This document shows positions 9,053-18,859 of a DNA stretch of 64,000 nucleotides, piece after piece. Positions within the stretch are counted from its first letter, which is position 1, and every line of letters begins with the position of its first letter. This DNA comes from an uncultured Opitutales bacterium (lineage in GTDB: Bacteria; Verrucomicrobiota; Verrucomicrobiia; Opitutales; Intestinicryptomonadaceae): the NCBI GenBank assembly GCA_900548185.1, contig URJJ01000002.1:58347-122346 (forward strand), written 5' to 3'. The notes below the pieces were generated by a model. That model saw only the letters and a program-made list of their open reading frames with translations. It made no database searches and was not told the origin of the DNA. Both the position numbers and the translations under genes were made by a program.

Positions 9053-10315
9053 CTAGCCGATATATTCGGCGTCAAGCCACTTGCGCAGGACTTGGGGGAC
9101 CCTCACGCGGCCGTCGGGCTCGGCGTTGTTTTCGAGGATTGCTGCAAGCACGCGGGGAATGGCCAGCCCTGAGCCGTTCAGCGTGTGGACAAACTGGGCC
9201 TTCCCGCCGTCTGCGGGACGGTAGCGGATGCCGGCGCGGCGCGCCTGGAAGTCTGTAAAGCACGAGCAGCTCGACACTTCAAGCCACTTCTGCTGGCCCG
9301 CGGCCCATACTTCGAGGTCGAACTGCTTGGCGTGCGGAAAGCCTATGTCGCCCGTGCATATCAAAAGCACCCTGTATGGGAGTTCGAGCTTGCGGAGTAT
9401 CCCCTCGGCGTCGAGGCGCAGCTTTTCAAGCTCGTCCATGGAGGTGTCGGGGCGGACCCATTTTACAAGCTCCACCTTGTCGAACTGGTGCAGGCGGTTG
9501 AGGCCGCGCACGTCCTTGCCCCAGGAGCCGGCCTCGCGGCGGAAGCACGGGGTGTAGCCGCAGTGGTAGACGGGCAGGTCCTTTTCGTCGAATGTCTCGT
9601 TGCGGTAGAAGTTCGTGAGGGGGACTTCTGCGGTCGGAATCATGTAGAAGTCGTCCTGCGCGTCGTGGTACATCTGGCCCTCCTTGTCGGGGAGCTGCCC
9701 GGTGGCCGTCGCGGAGGCGGCGTTTACCATTATCGGGCACATGAGCTCCTCGTAGCCGTTTGCGCGGGCCTCTTCGAGGAATAGGGCAAGAAGCGCGCGC
9801 ACGAGCCTGGCCATGTCGCCGCGGTAGAAGGGGAAGCCAGCGCCAGTGACCTTCACGCCGCGCTGGAAGTCGAGGGCCTTTTCAAAGAGCGGCAGGTCCC
9901 AGTGGGGCCTCGCGTTTTTTATGGCGGAGGCGTCGCCCCATTCGGAAACCGTCACGTTGTCCTTTTCGTCCCTGCCGACGGGGACCGAGGGGTCGGGGAT
10001 GTTGGGGATTGTAAGCATCATCTGCCGCCACTTTTTGTCGGCTTCGGCGGCTTCCGCCTCCAGGGCCTTTACCTTTGCGGCGGCCTCCCTCAGCTCTGCG
10101 AGCTTGGCCTTGAATTCTTCGCCGCCCTTGGGGAGCTTCGCCATTTCGGCGTTTGCCGCGTTCTGCGCGGCGCGGGCCTCTTCGGCGGAGCTAACGAGCG
10201 CGCGGCGCTTCGAATCGAATTCGAGTATGGCGTCGAGGTCGCAGTCAAATTTTTTGAGCGCGATTCCGCTGCGCACCCTTTCCGTCTCTTCCCTCAAGAC
10301 TTTAATATCTATCAT
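9053..10315 (-). CDS. serS: Seryl-tRNA synthetase
   Basis: This 420-residue class II synthetase activates serine and loads tRNA-Ser (and tRNA-Sec where present). Residues ~25-105 form the expected antiparallel coiled coil rich in Ala/Glu/Lys that contacts the long variable arm. The catalytic core shows the TAEVPLTNFY segment, motif 2 (CFRREAGSWGKDVRGLNRLHQF) in its usual context and motif 3 (NGSGLAIPRVLAAILEN). The length is standard. The start at 10315 (MIDIKVLREE) is the conserved N-terminus of the family. The gene is divergent from grpE across a 96-bp gap and heads the serS-proS pair. Confidence 0.98.
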   Translation of the reverse strand: MIDIKVLREETERVRSGIALKKFDCDLDAILEFDSKRRALVSSAEEARAAQNAANAEMAKLPKGGEEFKAKLAELREAAAKVKALEAEAAEADKKWRQMMLTIPNIPDPSVPVGRDEKDNVTVSEWGDASAIKNARPHWDLPLFEKALDFQRGVKVTGAGFPFYRGDMARLVRALLALFLEEARANGYEELMCPIMVNAASATATGQLPDKEGQMYHDAQDDFYMIPTAEVPLTNFYRNETFDEKDLPVYHCGYTPCFRREAGSWGKDVRGLNRLHQFDKVELVKWVRPDTSMDELEKLRLDAEGILRKLELPYRVLLICTGDIGFPHAKQFDLEVWAAGQQKWLEVSSCSCFTDFQARRAGIRYRPADGGKAQFVHTLNGSGLAIPRVLAAILENNAEPDGRVRVPQVLRKWLDAEYIG

Positions 10316-10411
10316 AAGGGTCTATTAAGGATAAAATCCCCCGCCATTACAACAAAGATTTGACTTTTTTTCTGTAAAATAGGACAACAAATTTTCGATA
10401 CTTAAACGTTT

Positions 10412-11020
10412 ATGGCTAAAAAAGACGAATTTTCGGAAAACGCCTGCTGCGGCGGGGAAAACTGCTCCTGCGGCGAGGGCGGACAGTGCGCGGATTCGGC
10501 GCAGAACCCGGGCGGCGAGTGCGGATGCTCCCAGCCCTCTGAAATCGAAACTTTGAAGGCAGCCCTCGCAAAGGCGCAGGAGGAGGCCAGGAAAAACTAC
10601 GACTCCTTCCTCCGCTCGGCCGCCGACCTCGACACCTTCCGCCGCCGCATACAGCGCGACATGGAGGACATGCGCAAGTTCTCGATACAGCCCTTCGTAG
10701 AGGAGCTTCTCCCCTCCATCGACAACCTCGAACTCGGCCTGAACCACGCAAAAAAGGACAAGAACTTCAAGGAGCTCGTCGTGGGCATCGAAATGGTTCT
10801 TGGGCAGATAAAGAAGGTTTTCTCCAATTTCGGAATAGTTGAAATCAGCCCGCTTGGCGGGGACTTCGACCCGAATTTCCACGAATGCGTGGCCCATGAG
10901 CCGAGCGACAAGTACGCGGAAAACAAGGTTTCCTCCATAATGCGCGTAGGCTACACGCTTAACGGGCGCCTCATACGGCCCGCTTCGGTTGTGGTTTCCT
11001 GCGGCTCGAAGAAGGAGTGA
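10412..11020 (+). CDS. grpE: GrpE nucleotide exchange factor with cysteine-rich N-terminus
   Basis: This 202-residue GrpE exchanges ADP for ATP on DnaK during protein folding. After the N-terminal tail a long helix ([20 protein letters not shown]) leads into the conserved core: [16 protein letters not shown], the [12 protein letters not shown] four-helix region and the C-terminal beta-wing ([19 protein letters not shown]). The first ~45 residues are odd: they hold seven cysteines in CC, CSC, C and CGC groups within a Gly/Glu-rich stretch, where GrpE tails are usually acidic and cysteine-poor. The stop codon overlaps an alternative GTG of dnaJ, and the two genes form an operon. No CIRCE inverted repeat was seen upstream. 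DnaK is not in this window. Confidence 0.97.
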   Translation: MAKKDEFSENACCGGENCSCGEGGQCADSAQNPGGECGCSQPSEIETLKAALAKAQEEARKNYDSFLRSAADLDTFRRRIQRDMEDMRKFSIQPFVEELLPSIDNLELGLNHAKKDKNFKELVVGIEMVLGQIKKVFSNFGIVEISPLGGDFDPNFHECVAHEPSDKYAENKVSSIMRVGYTLNGRLIRPASVVVSCGSKKE

Positions 11021-11028
11021 GTTTGGCG

Positions 11029-12195
11029 ATGGCTGAAGACTACTACGAGCTCTTGGGAGTCTCCAAGGACGCGACTGCGCAGGACATCAAAAAGGCCTAC
11101 CGCAAGCTCGCGCTCAAATACCACCCCGACCGCAACCCCGGCGACAAGGCTGCGGAGGAAAAATTCAAGCAGGTGTCCGACGCCTACCAGGTGCTCTCCG
11201 ACGACGAGAAGCGCGCCGCCTACGACCGGTACGGCCCGGCGGCCTTCGAGGCGGGCGGCATGGGCTCCGCCGCGGCGTCGGGCGGCATGGGAGGCATGGG
11301 CGGATTCCGCGACGCCTCGGACGTCTTCCGCGAATTTTTCGGCGGCATGGGCGGCGGAGGATTTGAATCCTTCTTCGGCGGCATGGGCGGCGGCGCGCGG
11401 GAGGCTTCGATTGACCCGAACGCGCCGCAGCGCGGCAGCGACCTGCGCATGGAGCTTTCAATAACCCTGGAGGAGGCCGCAACCGGCGTGGAAAAAACCA
11501 TACGCTATTCCCGCCTCGCCGCGTGCCCGACGTGCGGCGGCTTCGGCACCACCGACAGGTCCTCCAAGAAGGCCTGCCCGACCTGCAAGGGCAGGGGGCA
11601 GGTAATGTCGTCCTCCGGCTTTGTCAGGTTTTCGCAGACCTGCCCGAAGTGCGAGGGCAGGGGATATGTCATCGAGGACCCCTGCAAGGCGTGCGGCGGC
11701 ACCGGCCTCGTGCGCGAAAAGACCGAGACTTCGATAAAGATTCCGGCCGGCGTCTATACCGGCTCGCGCCTGCGCAAGGCGGGGGCGGGCAACGCCGGTG
11801 AAAACGGCGGCCCGGCGGGCGATCTCTACGTCGTCATCGACGTCAAGGAGAGCGACGTTTTCGAGCGCGACGGCGACGACCTGAGGCTCGACATGCCCAT
11901 CAAGTTCACGCTCGCTGCCCTGGGCGGGTCCATCGAGGTGAAGACCCTGACGGGCAAGGTCGCGCTCAAAATTCCCGCCGGAACCCAGACCGGCACCGTG
12001 TTCCGCCTGAAGGGCCACGGCATGCCGAAGCTCCGGGGGGGCTCGAACGGCGACGAGTACATAAAGGTCCACGTCGAGGTTCCCAAGAGCCTGTCGTCAG
12101 AGCAGCGCAAGAAGCTCGAAGAGTTTGCGCTCTCCTGCGGGGACGACAAGAACGAGCCGTCGTTTTTCAGCAGGGCCAAAAAGTTCTTCTCCTGA
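11029..12195 (+). CDS. dnaJ: Chaperone DnaJ
   Basis: A 388-residue type I Hsp40 that delivers unfolded substrates to DnaK and stimulates its ATPase. The order is canonical: J domain with the HPD motif ([11 protein letters not shown]), a Gly/Phe-rich linker with repeated GGMGG units, and four CxxCxGxG zinc repeats ([32 protein letters not shown]). A substrate-binding C-terminal domain ends the protein. AAGGAG lies 11 bases before the ATG at 11029; a GTG at 11017 overlaps the grpE stop and has no spacing for that motif, so 11029 is preferred. It is co-transcribed with grpE. Confidence 0.97.
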   Translation: MAEDYYELLGVSKDATAQDIKKAYRKLALKYHPDRNPGDKAAEEKFKQVSDAYQVLSDDEKRAAYDRYGPAAFEAGGMGSAAASGGMGGMGGFRDASDVFREFFGGMGGGGFESFFGGMGGGAREASIDPNAPQRGSDLRMELSITLEEAATGVEKTIRYSRLAACPTCGGFGTTDRSSKKACPTCKGRGQVMSSSGFVRFSQTCPKCEGRGYVIEDPCKACGGTGLVREKTETSIKIPAGVYTGSRLRKAGAGNAGENGGPAGDLYVVIDVKESDVFERDGDDLRLDMPIKFTLAALGGSIEVKTLTGKVALKIPAGTQTGTVFRLKGHGMPKLRGGSNGDEYIKVHVEVPKSLSSEQRKKLEEFALSCGDDKNEPSFFSRAKKFFS

Positions 12196-12356
12196 CCGGC
12201 GGGGCCGCCCGGCCCGGCTTTCCCCTTTCGGCTCCGCCCCGGCCTTTCCGAGGGCGGGGCGTTTTGTTTGCGGGCGCGCCGCCCCGGCTCCCGCCGCCGG
12301 CTTTTAACAGGCAAAGCATTGCACATATGAGAAACGCCATACCTCCGGAGGCCGAC

Positions 12357-13496
12357 ATGGAGCGCCTCGACCGCGCGGCAAAATCCATCGTCGCCCGCAA
12401 GTTCAACCAGCTTGGCTATCCGTTCGACCAGGACACGGATTTGCGCCCGTTTTACCGGTGGCTCGCCGAGACGGGCCTGTGCGACGTCACCCTCATAAAC
12501 GTCGGCGACCCTTACAAGTCCGACTGGGACATGCTGAACACGGACGAGTTCGAGCGCGAGGCGGTCGACTTTCTCGCCTCGCATTACGGTTTCGGCGGCC
12601 GCCACTGGGGGGTGGTCTCAAACGGGGGGTCGGACGGCAACATGCACGGCGTATATTTCGGGCGGAAGGCGATGAAGGCCGCGTGCGGCGTCGAGCCGAT
12701 CTTATACGTGTCCGACGAGGCGCACTATTCCCTGAAGAAAATCGGCGACATCCAGAATATCGAAACCAGGACGGTGAAGGCTTTCAGTATGGGCCAGATG
12801 GACCCCTCTGACCTGCGCCGCAAAATCGACCCGACCCGACCCGCGCTCATCGCGATTGCGATAGGCGGCACGTTCAAGGGCGCGATAGACGACCAGTCCG
12901 CCATATCCGAAGTCCTCGGCGAAGTCCGCCCGCCCGCAGTTTACCGCCATCTGGACGTCGCCCTGTTCGGCGGCTACCTGCCGTTTTTGGGCGACGGGCG
13001 CGCCCGCTCGATTCTGGACGCCGGGCGGATGGGTTTCGACTCCCTCGCGGTTTCGGGGCACAAGTTCCTGGCGCTGAACGAGCCGGCCGGGGTTTTCGTC
13101 TGCCGCCGCGAAATTCTGGACTATGTGAACGAAAATCCGGTGCCCTACCTGAACGGCGTAATCCCGACCCTGAGCTGTTCCCGCAGCGGCTTTGACGCCC
13201 TGAAGCTCTTCTGGCGCCTGAAGTCCGCCGGCGAGGAGGGGCTGCACAGCCAGGCGGAGCGCATCATGGAAATGTCGGAGCTAATGCTGGAATCGCTCCG
13301 CCTCAGAGGCGTTCCCGCTTGGAAAAACGAATTTTCAAACACGGTGTTCTTCCGCCGCCCCTCCCGCGAAACCGTGAAGAAGTACGCGCTTGCGTGCGGC
13401 TCCGATCCGGAGTTCGGCGACCTCGCGCACATTGTGGTGATGCAGTATTTCACCCCGGAGCTCATAGCGGCTGTCGCGCGGGACGTGGCGGGCTGA
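12357..13496 (+). CDS. hdc: Histidine decarboxylase-like PLP enzyme (group II)
   Basis: A ~380-residue pyridoxal-phosphate decarboxylase. The closest recognisable family is bacterial histidine decarboxylase: YPFDQDTDL near the start, LINVGDPYKSDW, HYGFGGRHWGVVSNGGSDGN, and the cofactor lysine in SGHKFLALNEPAG (Lys236 from this start). SDEAHYSLKK and the aspartate of YRHLDVALFGG are also typical. The product would be histamine plus CO2; other aromatic or basic amino acids cannot be excluded. GGAGG sits 5 bases before the ATG at 12357; an in-frame ATG at 12327 has no ribosome-binding site. No histidine/histamine antiporter is adjacent. It is convergent with mnmM. Confidence 0.82.
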   Translation: MERLDRAAKSIVARKFNQLGYPFDQDTDLRPFYRWLAETGLCDVTLINVGDPYKSDWDMLNTDEFEREAVDFLASHYGFGGRHWGVVSNGGSDGNMHGVYFGRKAMKAACGVEPILYVSDEAHYSLKKIGDIQNIETRTVKAFSMGQMDPSDLRRKIDPTRPALIAIAIGGTFKGAIDDQSAISEVLGEVRPPAVYRHLDVALFGGYLPFLGDGRARSILDAGRMGFDSLAVSGHKFLALNEPAGVFVCRREILDYVNENPVPYLNGVIPTLSCSRSGFDALKLFWRLKSAGEEGLHSQAERIMEMSELMLESLRLRGVPAWKNEFSNTVFFRRPSRETVKKYALACGSDPEFGDLAHIVVMQYFTPELIAAVARDVAG

Positions 13497-13633
13497 GGGG
13501 CCGCCCCCCGCCTTCCGCAGGCTGGGTATCGAAATCGGCGGGGCGTTGCGGGATGCCCGGCTTTCTCGCGCCCTCCTTCCGCATCCCGCAGGGCGGGGCG
13601 GCATCTTTTCGCATCAGGCTGCGCGCTGCGGCG

Positions 13634-14185
13634 TCACATGGAAAAGATGAGAAGCACGGGGGATTTCGGATTGCCCGAATCCGAGAAAGCCGCAGGCCCA
13701 AACGGCTCCGCAAACCTGCGGACCGCCTCGTATTCCTCCTCCCCGCCGCCGTGGCCCCGGTAGCATAGCAGGCTCACCAGGTTTGCGCCGGGCGCCAGAA
13801 GCGCTCCGAGGCTTTCCAACGCGGCGACTGTGGTTTCCGGGCGCGTCACTACGGACTTGTCCGAACCCGGGAGCCATCCCAGGTTGAACATTGCGGCATT
13901 TATCGCGCCGCGGAACCCGGCGGGTATTTTTTCGGCCATGAGCGAGTGGGAGAGGTTGAATATTTCCACTCGCGCGGCAAGCCCTGCGCTTTCGAGGCGC
14001 GCGGCGGAGGCTTCGCAGGCGGCCTTTTGGAGGTCGAATGCGAACACCCTGCCCAGGGGGCCGACGGCCCTCGCGAGCGCGAGCGTGTCGAATCCGTTGC
14101 CGCAGGTCGCGTCCACGGCCGCAGGCGCGCGGAATCCCGACAGGAATTTTCCGATTTCGCCGTTTGCCTTGAGGGTGAGGTTCAT
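13634..14185 (-). CDS. mnmM: tRNA 5-aminomethyl-2-thiouridine methyltransferase MnmM (YtqB family)
   Basis: This 183-residue class I SAM methyltransferase matches the YtqB/rRNA_methylase family. YtqB members methylate nm5s2U34 to mnm5s2U in the wobble position of some tRNAs. Visible features are the SAM-binding motif VDATCGNGFDTLALA, the next acidic motif VFAFDLQ, and the family-specific stretch AAMFNLGWLPGSDKSVVT followed by PETTVAALE and a YRGHGGGEEE motif. The length is normal. It is read towards the hdc-like gene, and no operon partner is evident. Assignment to MnmM rests on characteristic motifs of YtqB and is fairly safe; the precise tRNA substrates are inferred from the family. Confidence 0.85.
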   Translation of the reverse strand: MNLTLKANGEIGKFLSGFRAPAAVDATCGNGFDTLALARAVGPLGRVFAFDLQKAACEASAARLESAGLAARVEIFNLSHSLMAEKIPAGFRGAINAAMFNLGWLPGSDKSVVTRPETTVAALESLGALLAPGANLVSLLCYRGHGGGEEEYEAVRRFAEPFGPAAFSDSGNPKSPVLLIFSM

Positions 14186-14379
14186 TGCGCAGATGCTTGC
14201 GTTTTGCGCGGCAGGGGCAAGTGAAAATGAAACTTTTGGCTCGTTTGCGGTGTCAAAGCCAAAAAAGGGTGCGCGTTGGGCGGATCTTTTTTTGTTTCAT
14301 TTTCCGCCCGGGGCGAATTTTCTATTTGCATCCGAAGGGGCGTTTGCTATAGATATAAGTTAGGAAAGGACAACTATAT

Positions 14380-14601
14380 ATGCCAAACAAGTCGAAATGC
14401 CCGTATTGCAACGCCACAATTACGCGCCTTAATATCGAGGAGATAGAGCTGGAGCGCGAATCCGGCGGCCCGTGGAAGGGGGTGTCTTACGCCTGCCCCG
14501 TATGCCGGAAAATTTTGACGGTTAGCATAAATCCCGACGTCGTAAAAAACAACATTTACGCGCACATGCAGACCGTCGTCGATTCCGCGTTGAAAAAATA
14601 G
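14380..14601 (+). CDS. Small zinc-ribbon protein of unknown function
   Basis: A 73-residue protein with two CxxC knuckles (CPYC at residues 7-10 and CPVC about 38 residues later) that should bind one zinc ion, followed by a short helical tail. GGAAAGGA lies just before the ATG. It stands alone, 330 bases before glyS. Such ribbons occur in many small cytoplasmic proteins; no specific family is recognised. Confidence 0.75.
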   Translation: MPNKSKCPYCNATITRLNIEEIELERESGGPWKGVSYACPVCRKILTVSINPDVVKNNIYAHMQTVVDSALKK

Positions 14602-14883
14602 CCCTTGCGCCCGCAGCCGTTGCGCATGCGTGCAAAGCGGACTTGCCCCGGCGGGGCGTCTTCCGCCCGGCGCCTGTGTCTGGCCGGAGGGGGCTGCGCG
14701 CTGCGGTTTTTGCGGCGCAGGATGCGCAGCCGGAGTGCCGCCTGCGAGCCGGATTTTTCCCGGGGTTCGCATCTTTCCCGGAGGCGCGCACATTAGGCGC
14801 TTCCGGGGGCGCTGTTTTGTCCGGAGCATGCTGTGCATGTTCCGGAGTGGGTTTCCCGCCGCCGCAGGCCGGGCAAATCTAAC
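14602..14883. other. GC-rich spacer before the glyS promoter, no gene seen
   Basis: Frames here are open by composition only (Arg/Ala/Pro/Gly-rich) and have no motif or ribosome-binding site. Confidence 0.5.
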
Positions 14884-14913
14884 TTGACGCGGCGCGCAGG
14901 CGGCGTCTATATT
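14884..14913 (+). promoter_or_regulatory. Candidate sigma70 promoter of glyS
   Basis: TTGACG (14884-14889) and TATATT (14908-14913) are separated by 18 bases and lie 23 bases before the glyS start. Confidence 0.55.
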
Positions 14914-14935
14914 CGTCGGCTTTAAGGATTTTACT

Positions 14936-16438
14936 ATGGTTGACATGGCGACAATCGAGGGCCTTTGCAAGCGCAGGGGGTTTATTTTCAGATCTTCCGA
15001 AATCTACGGCGGATTCAACGGGTTTTTCGACTACGGGCCGCTTGGCGTGGAGCTTAAAAACAATATTAAGGCCGCGTGGTGGAAGGACTTCGTCCATATG
15101 CGCGACGACGTCGTCGGTCTGGACGCCTCAATCATAATGCACCCGAACGTGTGGCGGGCATCCGGGCACGTCGAGGGTTTCTCCGACCCGATGGTCGACT
15201 GCCGCGAATCCAAGCTCCGCTTCCGCGCGGACCAGATTTTTTTCGCGAAAGTCCTCGTTGACGGCGAGGAGATAGGCTACGTCAGCGTCCTTGAGGACGA
15301 CGGCATGCAGCGCGAGGCCGAGGACAAGGCCGCGCATCTGAAGCGCAAGCTTTCAAAGCAGGGCGCCCTCGGGGAGGTCGTCCTCAAAAACTACATGGAG
15401 GCGAAGCCCTTTGAGTACGAGCTTATCCCGTCGCCTGCGACCGGCAACCCCGGCACACTCACGCCCCCGCGCGACTTCAACCTGATGTTCCAGACCTACG
15501 TTGGCGCCCTCCGCGACGAAACCGCCGTGGCATACCTCAGGCCCGAAACAGCCCAGGGGATTTTCGCCGATTTCAAGAACATAGTCGACACCTCGCGCGT
15601 CAAGGTTCCCTTCGGCATCGCCCAGATAGGCAAGGCCTTCCGCAACGAGATAACCCCGCGCAACTTCATATTCCGCAGCCGCGAATTCGAGCAGATGGAA
15701 ATCGAATACTTCATCTCCCCGTACGACGACTGGAAGACCCTGCACCGCCAGTGGATAGACGCCTGCAAAAACTGGTTCGTCTCCATCGGCATTCCCGCCG
15801 AAAGCCTGGCCGAGGACGTCCATCCGCAGGAGAAGCTCGCCCACTACGCCAAGGCCTGCACCGACATCACATTCCATTTCCCGCACGGCCTCCAGGAGCT
15901 TCAGGGCATCGCCGTGCGCGGCAATTTCGACCTCACCCAGCACCAGAACGCCTCCCACGCCAACCTCGAATACTTCGACGAGGCGCGCAAGGAAAAGTAC
16001 CTCCCGCACGTGATAGAGCCGTCGCTCGGCGTCGACAGGACATTCCTGGCCGTCATGAGCGCCGCCTATTCCGAGGACGAGGTCCCCAACGACAAGGGCC
16101 AGGCGGAAAAGCGCACGTTCCTCAAATTCCACCCGAGGGTCGCCCCGTTCAAGGCGGCCGTGTTCCCGCTTGTGAAGAACAAGCCCGAACTCTTCGAGCT
16201 TTCAAGGCAGGTGTTCCGGAAGCTCCGCAGCCGCTGGAACGTGTTCTTTGACGCGACCGGCGCAATCGGCCGCCGCTACCGCCGCCAGGACGAAATAGGA
16301 ACCCCGTTTTGCATTACGGTCGACTTCCAGACGCTCGAGGGCGACGGCAGCGTGACGCTGCGCGAGCGCGACACCACAAAGCAGGTGCGCCTGAGCGTGG
16401 ACGAAGTTGTAAAATACATTGAAGAGGCGGGGGCCTGA
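14936..16438 (+). CDS. glyS: Glycyl-tRNA synthetase, single-chain type
   Basis: A 500-residue class II dimeric-type GlyRS (the alpha2 form found in Thermus, archaea and eukaryotes, not the alpha2beta2 form). Recognisable parts are the N-terminal [20 protein letters not shown] and [13 protein letters not shown], motif 1 ([15 protein letters not shown]), motif 2 ([20 protein letters not shown]), [16 protein letters not shown], and motif 3 ([19 protein letters not shown]). An anticodon-binding domain ([14 protein letters not shown] onwards) completes it. An in-frame ATG nine bases downstream (MATIEG) is an alternative start. It is convergent with the phage-type operon; a perfect 9-bp hairpin separates the two. 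Confidence 0.97.
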   Translation: MVDMATIEGLCKRRGFIFRSSEIYGGFNGFFDYGPLGVELKNNIKAAWWKDFVHMRDDVVGLDASIIMHPNVWRASGHVEGFSDPMVDCRESKLRFRADQIFFAKVLVDGEEIGYVSVLEDDGMQREAEDKAAHLKRKLSKQGALGEVVLKNYMEAKPFEYELIPSPATGNPGTLTPPRDFNLMFQTYVGALRDETAVAYLRPETAQGIFADFKNIVDTSRVKVPFGIAQIGKAFRNEITPRNFIFRSREFEQMEIEYFISPYDDWKTLHRQWIDACKNWFVSIGIPAESLAEDVHPQEKLAHYAKACTDITFHFPHGLQELQGIAVRGNFDLTQHQNASHANLEYFDEARKEKYLPHVIEPSLGVDRTFLAVMSAAYSEDEVPNDKGQAEKRTFLKFHPRVAPFKAAVFPLVKNKPELFELSRQVFRKLRSRWNVFFDATGAIGRRYRRQDEIGTPFCITVDFQTLEGDGSVTLRERDTTKQVRLSVDEVVKYIEEAGA

Positions 16439-16466
16439 GGGCCTTTCGCGCGCTTTTTGCGGCCGG

Positions 16467-16489
16467 GGCCGCCCCATTGCGGGGCGGCC
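16467..16489. terminator. Hairpin between convergent glyS and phage operon
   Basis: GGCCGCCCC, loop ATTGC, GGGGCGGCC: a perfect 9-bp stem that abuts the stop codon of the last phage-type gene. There is no T-run, so it could act as an mRNA-end structure rather than a classical terminator. Confidence 0.5.
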
Positions 16490-17158
16490 TCACGCGTAGT
16501 CTTCCGGCAGGTACGAATTGCAGCTTATCCTCATGTCGGACGACCATTGGAGGTCGTCCGCGCCGAGGCCGGAATTTATGTAGAAGGTCTTTTCCTTCCC
16601 GAAAAACTCCACAGTCTGCGAGCCGATGTTTGTCTCGGTGGGCGGCCCGGAGTGGAGGTTGAGAGCTAGCCTGAAGCCGCATCTCGCGGAGGCTGTCATG
16701 CAGTAGGAGTAGATGGGGGCGGTCTGGAAGTCGGTATCGGGGAGGATGAAGGCTTCGTCGTCCAATATCGGCCCCCATATCGAAAGCAGGGTTGAGACCG
16801 CCCCGTTGCCCCGCAGCTCGGTTATGTAAAACCTCCCCGAGCCGCGCATGCACGGCTCCTGGAGCAGCATCCCGTCGGCGCGGAGGCTGGAGCGCTCCAG
16901 CTTGCCGTCCCCGCTCAGGTAGGATTCGCCAATCGAGGTGGACTTGTAGGTCTCGGAGTTCTCGTCGCGGTCTTGCGACTGCGCCCTCATGGCGACTTCC
17001 ACTTCTATCGAGCGCAGGTTCCAGAATATGTGCGCGGCCTCTTTCAGCGTGTAGCCTTCCAGGAGGTTGTACCTTTCAAACTCCGACAGGTCGCTTTTGA
17101 AAGACGGGAACACCGGAAACCCGAAGAATCTGGAAAGCGATGTGAATTTTCTGGGCAT
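16490..17158 (-). CDS. Last gene of the phage structural operon, function unknown
   Basis: A 222-residue protein with no recognised domain. It starts MPRKFTSLSRFFGFP, has a helical middle (LLEGYTLKEAAHIFWNLRSIEVEVAMRA is split over two helices) and a beta-rich second half with several paired Ser/Gly turns. It follows the hub-like gene with a 6-base gap, so it is very likely co-transcribed and a structural or host-contact component of the same particle. No fibre-type repeats are seen. Confidence 0.6.
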   Translation of the reverse strand: MPRKFTSLSRFFGFPVFPSFKSDLSEFERYNLLEGYTLKEAAHIFWNLRSIEVEVAMRAQSQDRDENSETYKSTSIGESYLSGDGKLERSSLRADGMLLQEPCMRGSGRFYITELRGNGAVSTLLSIWGPILDDEAFILPDTDFQTAPIYSYCMTASARCGFRLALNLHSGPPTETNIGSQTVEFFGKEKTFYINSGLGADDLQWSSDMRISCNSYLPEDYA

Positions 17159-17164
17159 GGCTTT

Positions 17165-18859
17165 TCAGATGAGGGCGGGTGAACTCATGAGGACGTAGGC
17201 TTTGGCTATCTCGCCGTTTTGCACGACCGTGACGGGCCTGAGCTTCACTTCCGTGGGCTCGCCGCCTTCCATGTCGTCGAGGCTTATGATTATTTTCTTT
17301 TCCGGTTCCAGCGAGTTTTCCACCTTTATAGTCCCGACTTCGGCAAGCCGGCTGAAGGCGGCGTTTTGGGCGAGGTTTTCGCCGGTGTCAAACGTCCTGT
17401 CGCCCTTTCCCGAGCCGCGCGCGGTCTGCGTTTCGGGTATTTTTCTGGGGCGGGCGGTCCTGAAAAGCTGGGCGATGCCCGAGGGGTAGAGGTGCTTGGG
17501 CGGGCCGAATTTGAGAGTCGCGGTGCGCCTGAAAAGGTCCAGAGTTTCCTGGGTGACTACGGCGCCCGAAAATTCGGACATCCACGAGACGCGCTTGCAG
17601 AATGCGCCGGCAAAGTCGGTTTCGACTGCGGCGGCGCTCCCCTCTACCGGGGCGTCTTTCACAGCTTCGTACACGGCCTTTGCGACCCCCTTGGGCGTCT
17701 TTTCCTCAAATGACGAAAATATGCGCCTTGAATAGTTGTAGGTCGAGGCGTCGGTTGCCACGATTTTCAGGGTGCAGTTGTGGAGGCTCAGCCTCTTCCC
17801 GCTCGCGTCGAAAGCCGCCACCGTGGCGGTTATGACGTCCTCTTCGGCGCTTTTCATCATCCAGTCCATCACGGTTCCCGACACGAGTTCGCGCGGGAGG
17901 GTCGATTTTCTTGACGGGTTTTGGATTTCAAATGTCGCGGCTTCGGGGTTGGCGAGGGAGGGGATTTTTTCGCGCCACCAGTCCTCGTTTCCCATGCGTA
18001 TTTCCCTGGTCTTTATTTTCTGCGTCTGTATGCGGGATTTGTGCCCGGCGAGGGGGACGGTGAATACCAGCGTCTTTCTGCCGGGTTGCGCGGCGCCCTC
18101 CGGCCATGTGTCGTATTCGACGCTCTCCCAGGACTGCCCGTCTGCGGAATTGCTCTTCTCGTAAATCACGCACACGCTTTCCGCGCGCATGTCCTCCCTC
18201 GCGCAGTGCGCCACCCTCGCCATGCTCATCCCGTCCAGGCTCTTTTCCGGCAGCGATGCGCGCCTTTTTATGTGGAGGGCCGGGACTTCTGACGAGTAGT
18301 CGAAAAACGACACGGCGTCGGGGGTCCACCTGAGCACGCGCAGCACGGCCTCCGCGCACGACATGTCCGTCATTTCGTCGGACGGGATTTCCGTCGGGGC
18401 CTCTATTTCCCCCGCCTCCATGGCGGCTCCGTGGGCCGCCGCAAAGTCGAGTATCTCCTTTAGCTGCGCCTGCGAGGATATTTTTTCGCCGTCCCTGTCC
18501 TGGCCGAGGATTGCGCGGGTTTTCATGACATTTTTAACGCCGCCTTCTCCGGGCGTTTCCTGCGCCCATTCCTGCATGAACGGGATTTCGCAAAGGTCCT
18601 GCCACGGGCTTTTGAACGTGTATTCGTAAACGTCCCCCGCGGCAGACTTAACCGTGCGCTTTTCCGCGCACCTCCCGGCAAACTTTCGGACGCCGTCAAA
18701 CAGGAGGCTTATCTGGCCGCCTGCGGGCGACAGCCCGGGATTCCGGCAGGACACGGAAAATTCGTCGCATGCGAGGGTCTTGAAGCTCAGGCGCGCCGAC
18801 AGCGCCCCGATTTCTTCGAGCGTGCGGGACGCACCGCCTGTTTCGATGGTCCAGCTCAC
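17165..18859 (-). CDS. Phage tail/baseplate hub-like protein
   Basis: This 564-residue protein begins with beta-rich segments characteristic of phage late-control/baseplate hub proteins (FSVSCRNPG, ISLLFDGVRKFAGRCAEKR, VYEYTFKSPWQDLCEIPFMQ). An LysM-free middle with ALHIKRRASLPEKSLDG follows, and then a long region of unknown fold. The position after the tail-type genes and the size fit a gp27/D-like hub, but the assignment is by pattern and context only. Its ATG overlaps the stop of the small coiled-coil gene (ATGA), a sign of translational coupling. The preceding tail genes are short and no tape-measure gene is present. Confidence 0.55.
   Translation of the reverse strand: MSWTIETGGASRTLEEIGALSARLSFKTLACDEFSVSCRNPGLSPAGGQISLLFDGVRKFAGRCAEKRTVKSAAGDVYEYTFKSPWQDLCEIPFMQEWAQETPGEGGVKNVMKTRAILGQDRDGEKISSQAQLKEILDFAAAHGAAMEAGEIEAPTEIPSDEMTDMSCAEAVLRVLRWTPDAVSFFDYSSEVPALHIKRRASLPEKSLDGMSMARVAHCAREDMRAESVCVIYEKSNSADGQSWESVEYDTWPEGAAQPGRKTLVFTVPLAGHKSRIQTQKIKTREIRMGNEDWWREKIPSLANPEAATFEIQNPSRKSTLPRELVSGTVMDWMMKSAEEDVITATVAAFDASGKRLSLHNCTLKIVATDASTYNYSRRIFSSFEEKTPKGVAKAVYEAVKDAPVEGSAAAVETDFAGAFCKRVSWMSEFSGAVVTQETLDLFRRTATLKFGPPKHLYPSGIAQLFRTARPRKIPETQTARGSGKGDRTFDTGENLAQNAAFSRLAEVGTIKVENSLEPEKKIIISLDDMEGGEPTEVKLRPVTVVQNGEIAKAYVLMSSPALI

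Noticed and set aside
10316..10411. A CIRCE heat-shock operator upstream of grpE
   Set aside because: I looked for TTAGCACTC-N9-GAGTGCTAA and found no match in the 96-bp gap; control must differ or lie elsewhere.
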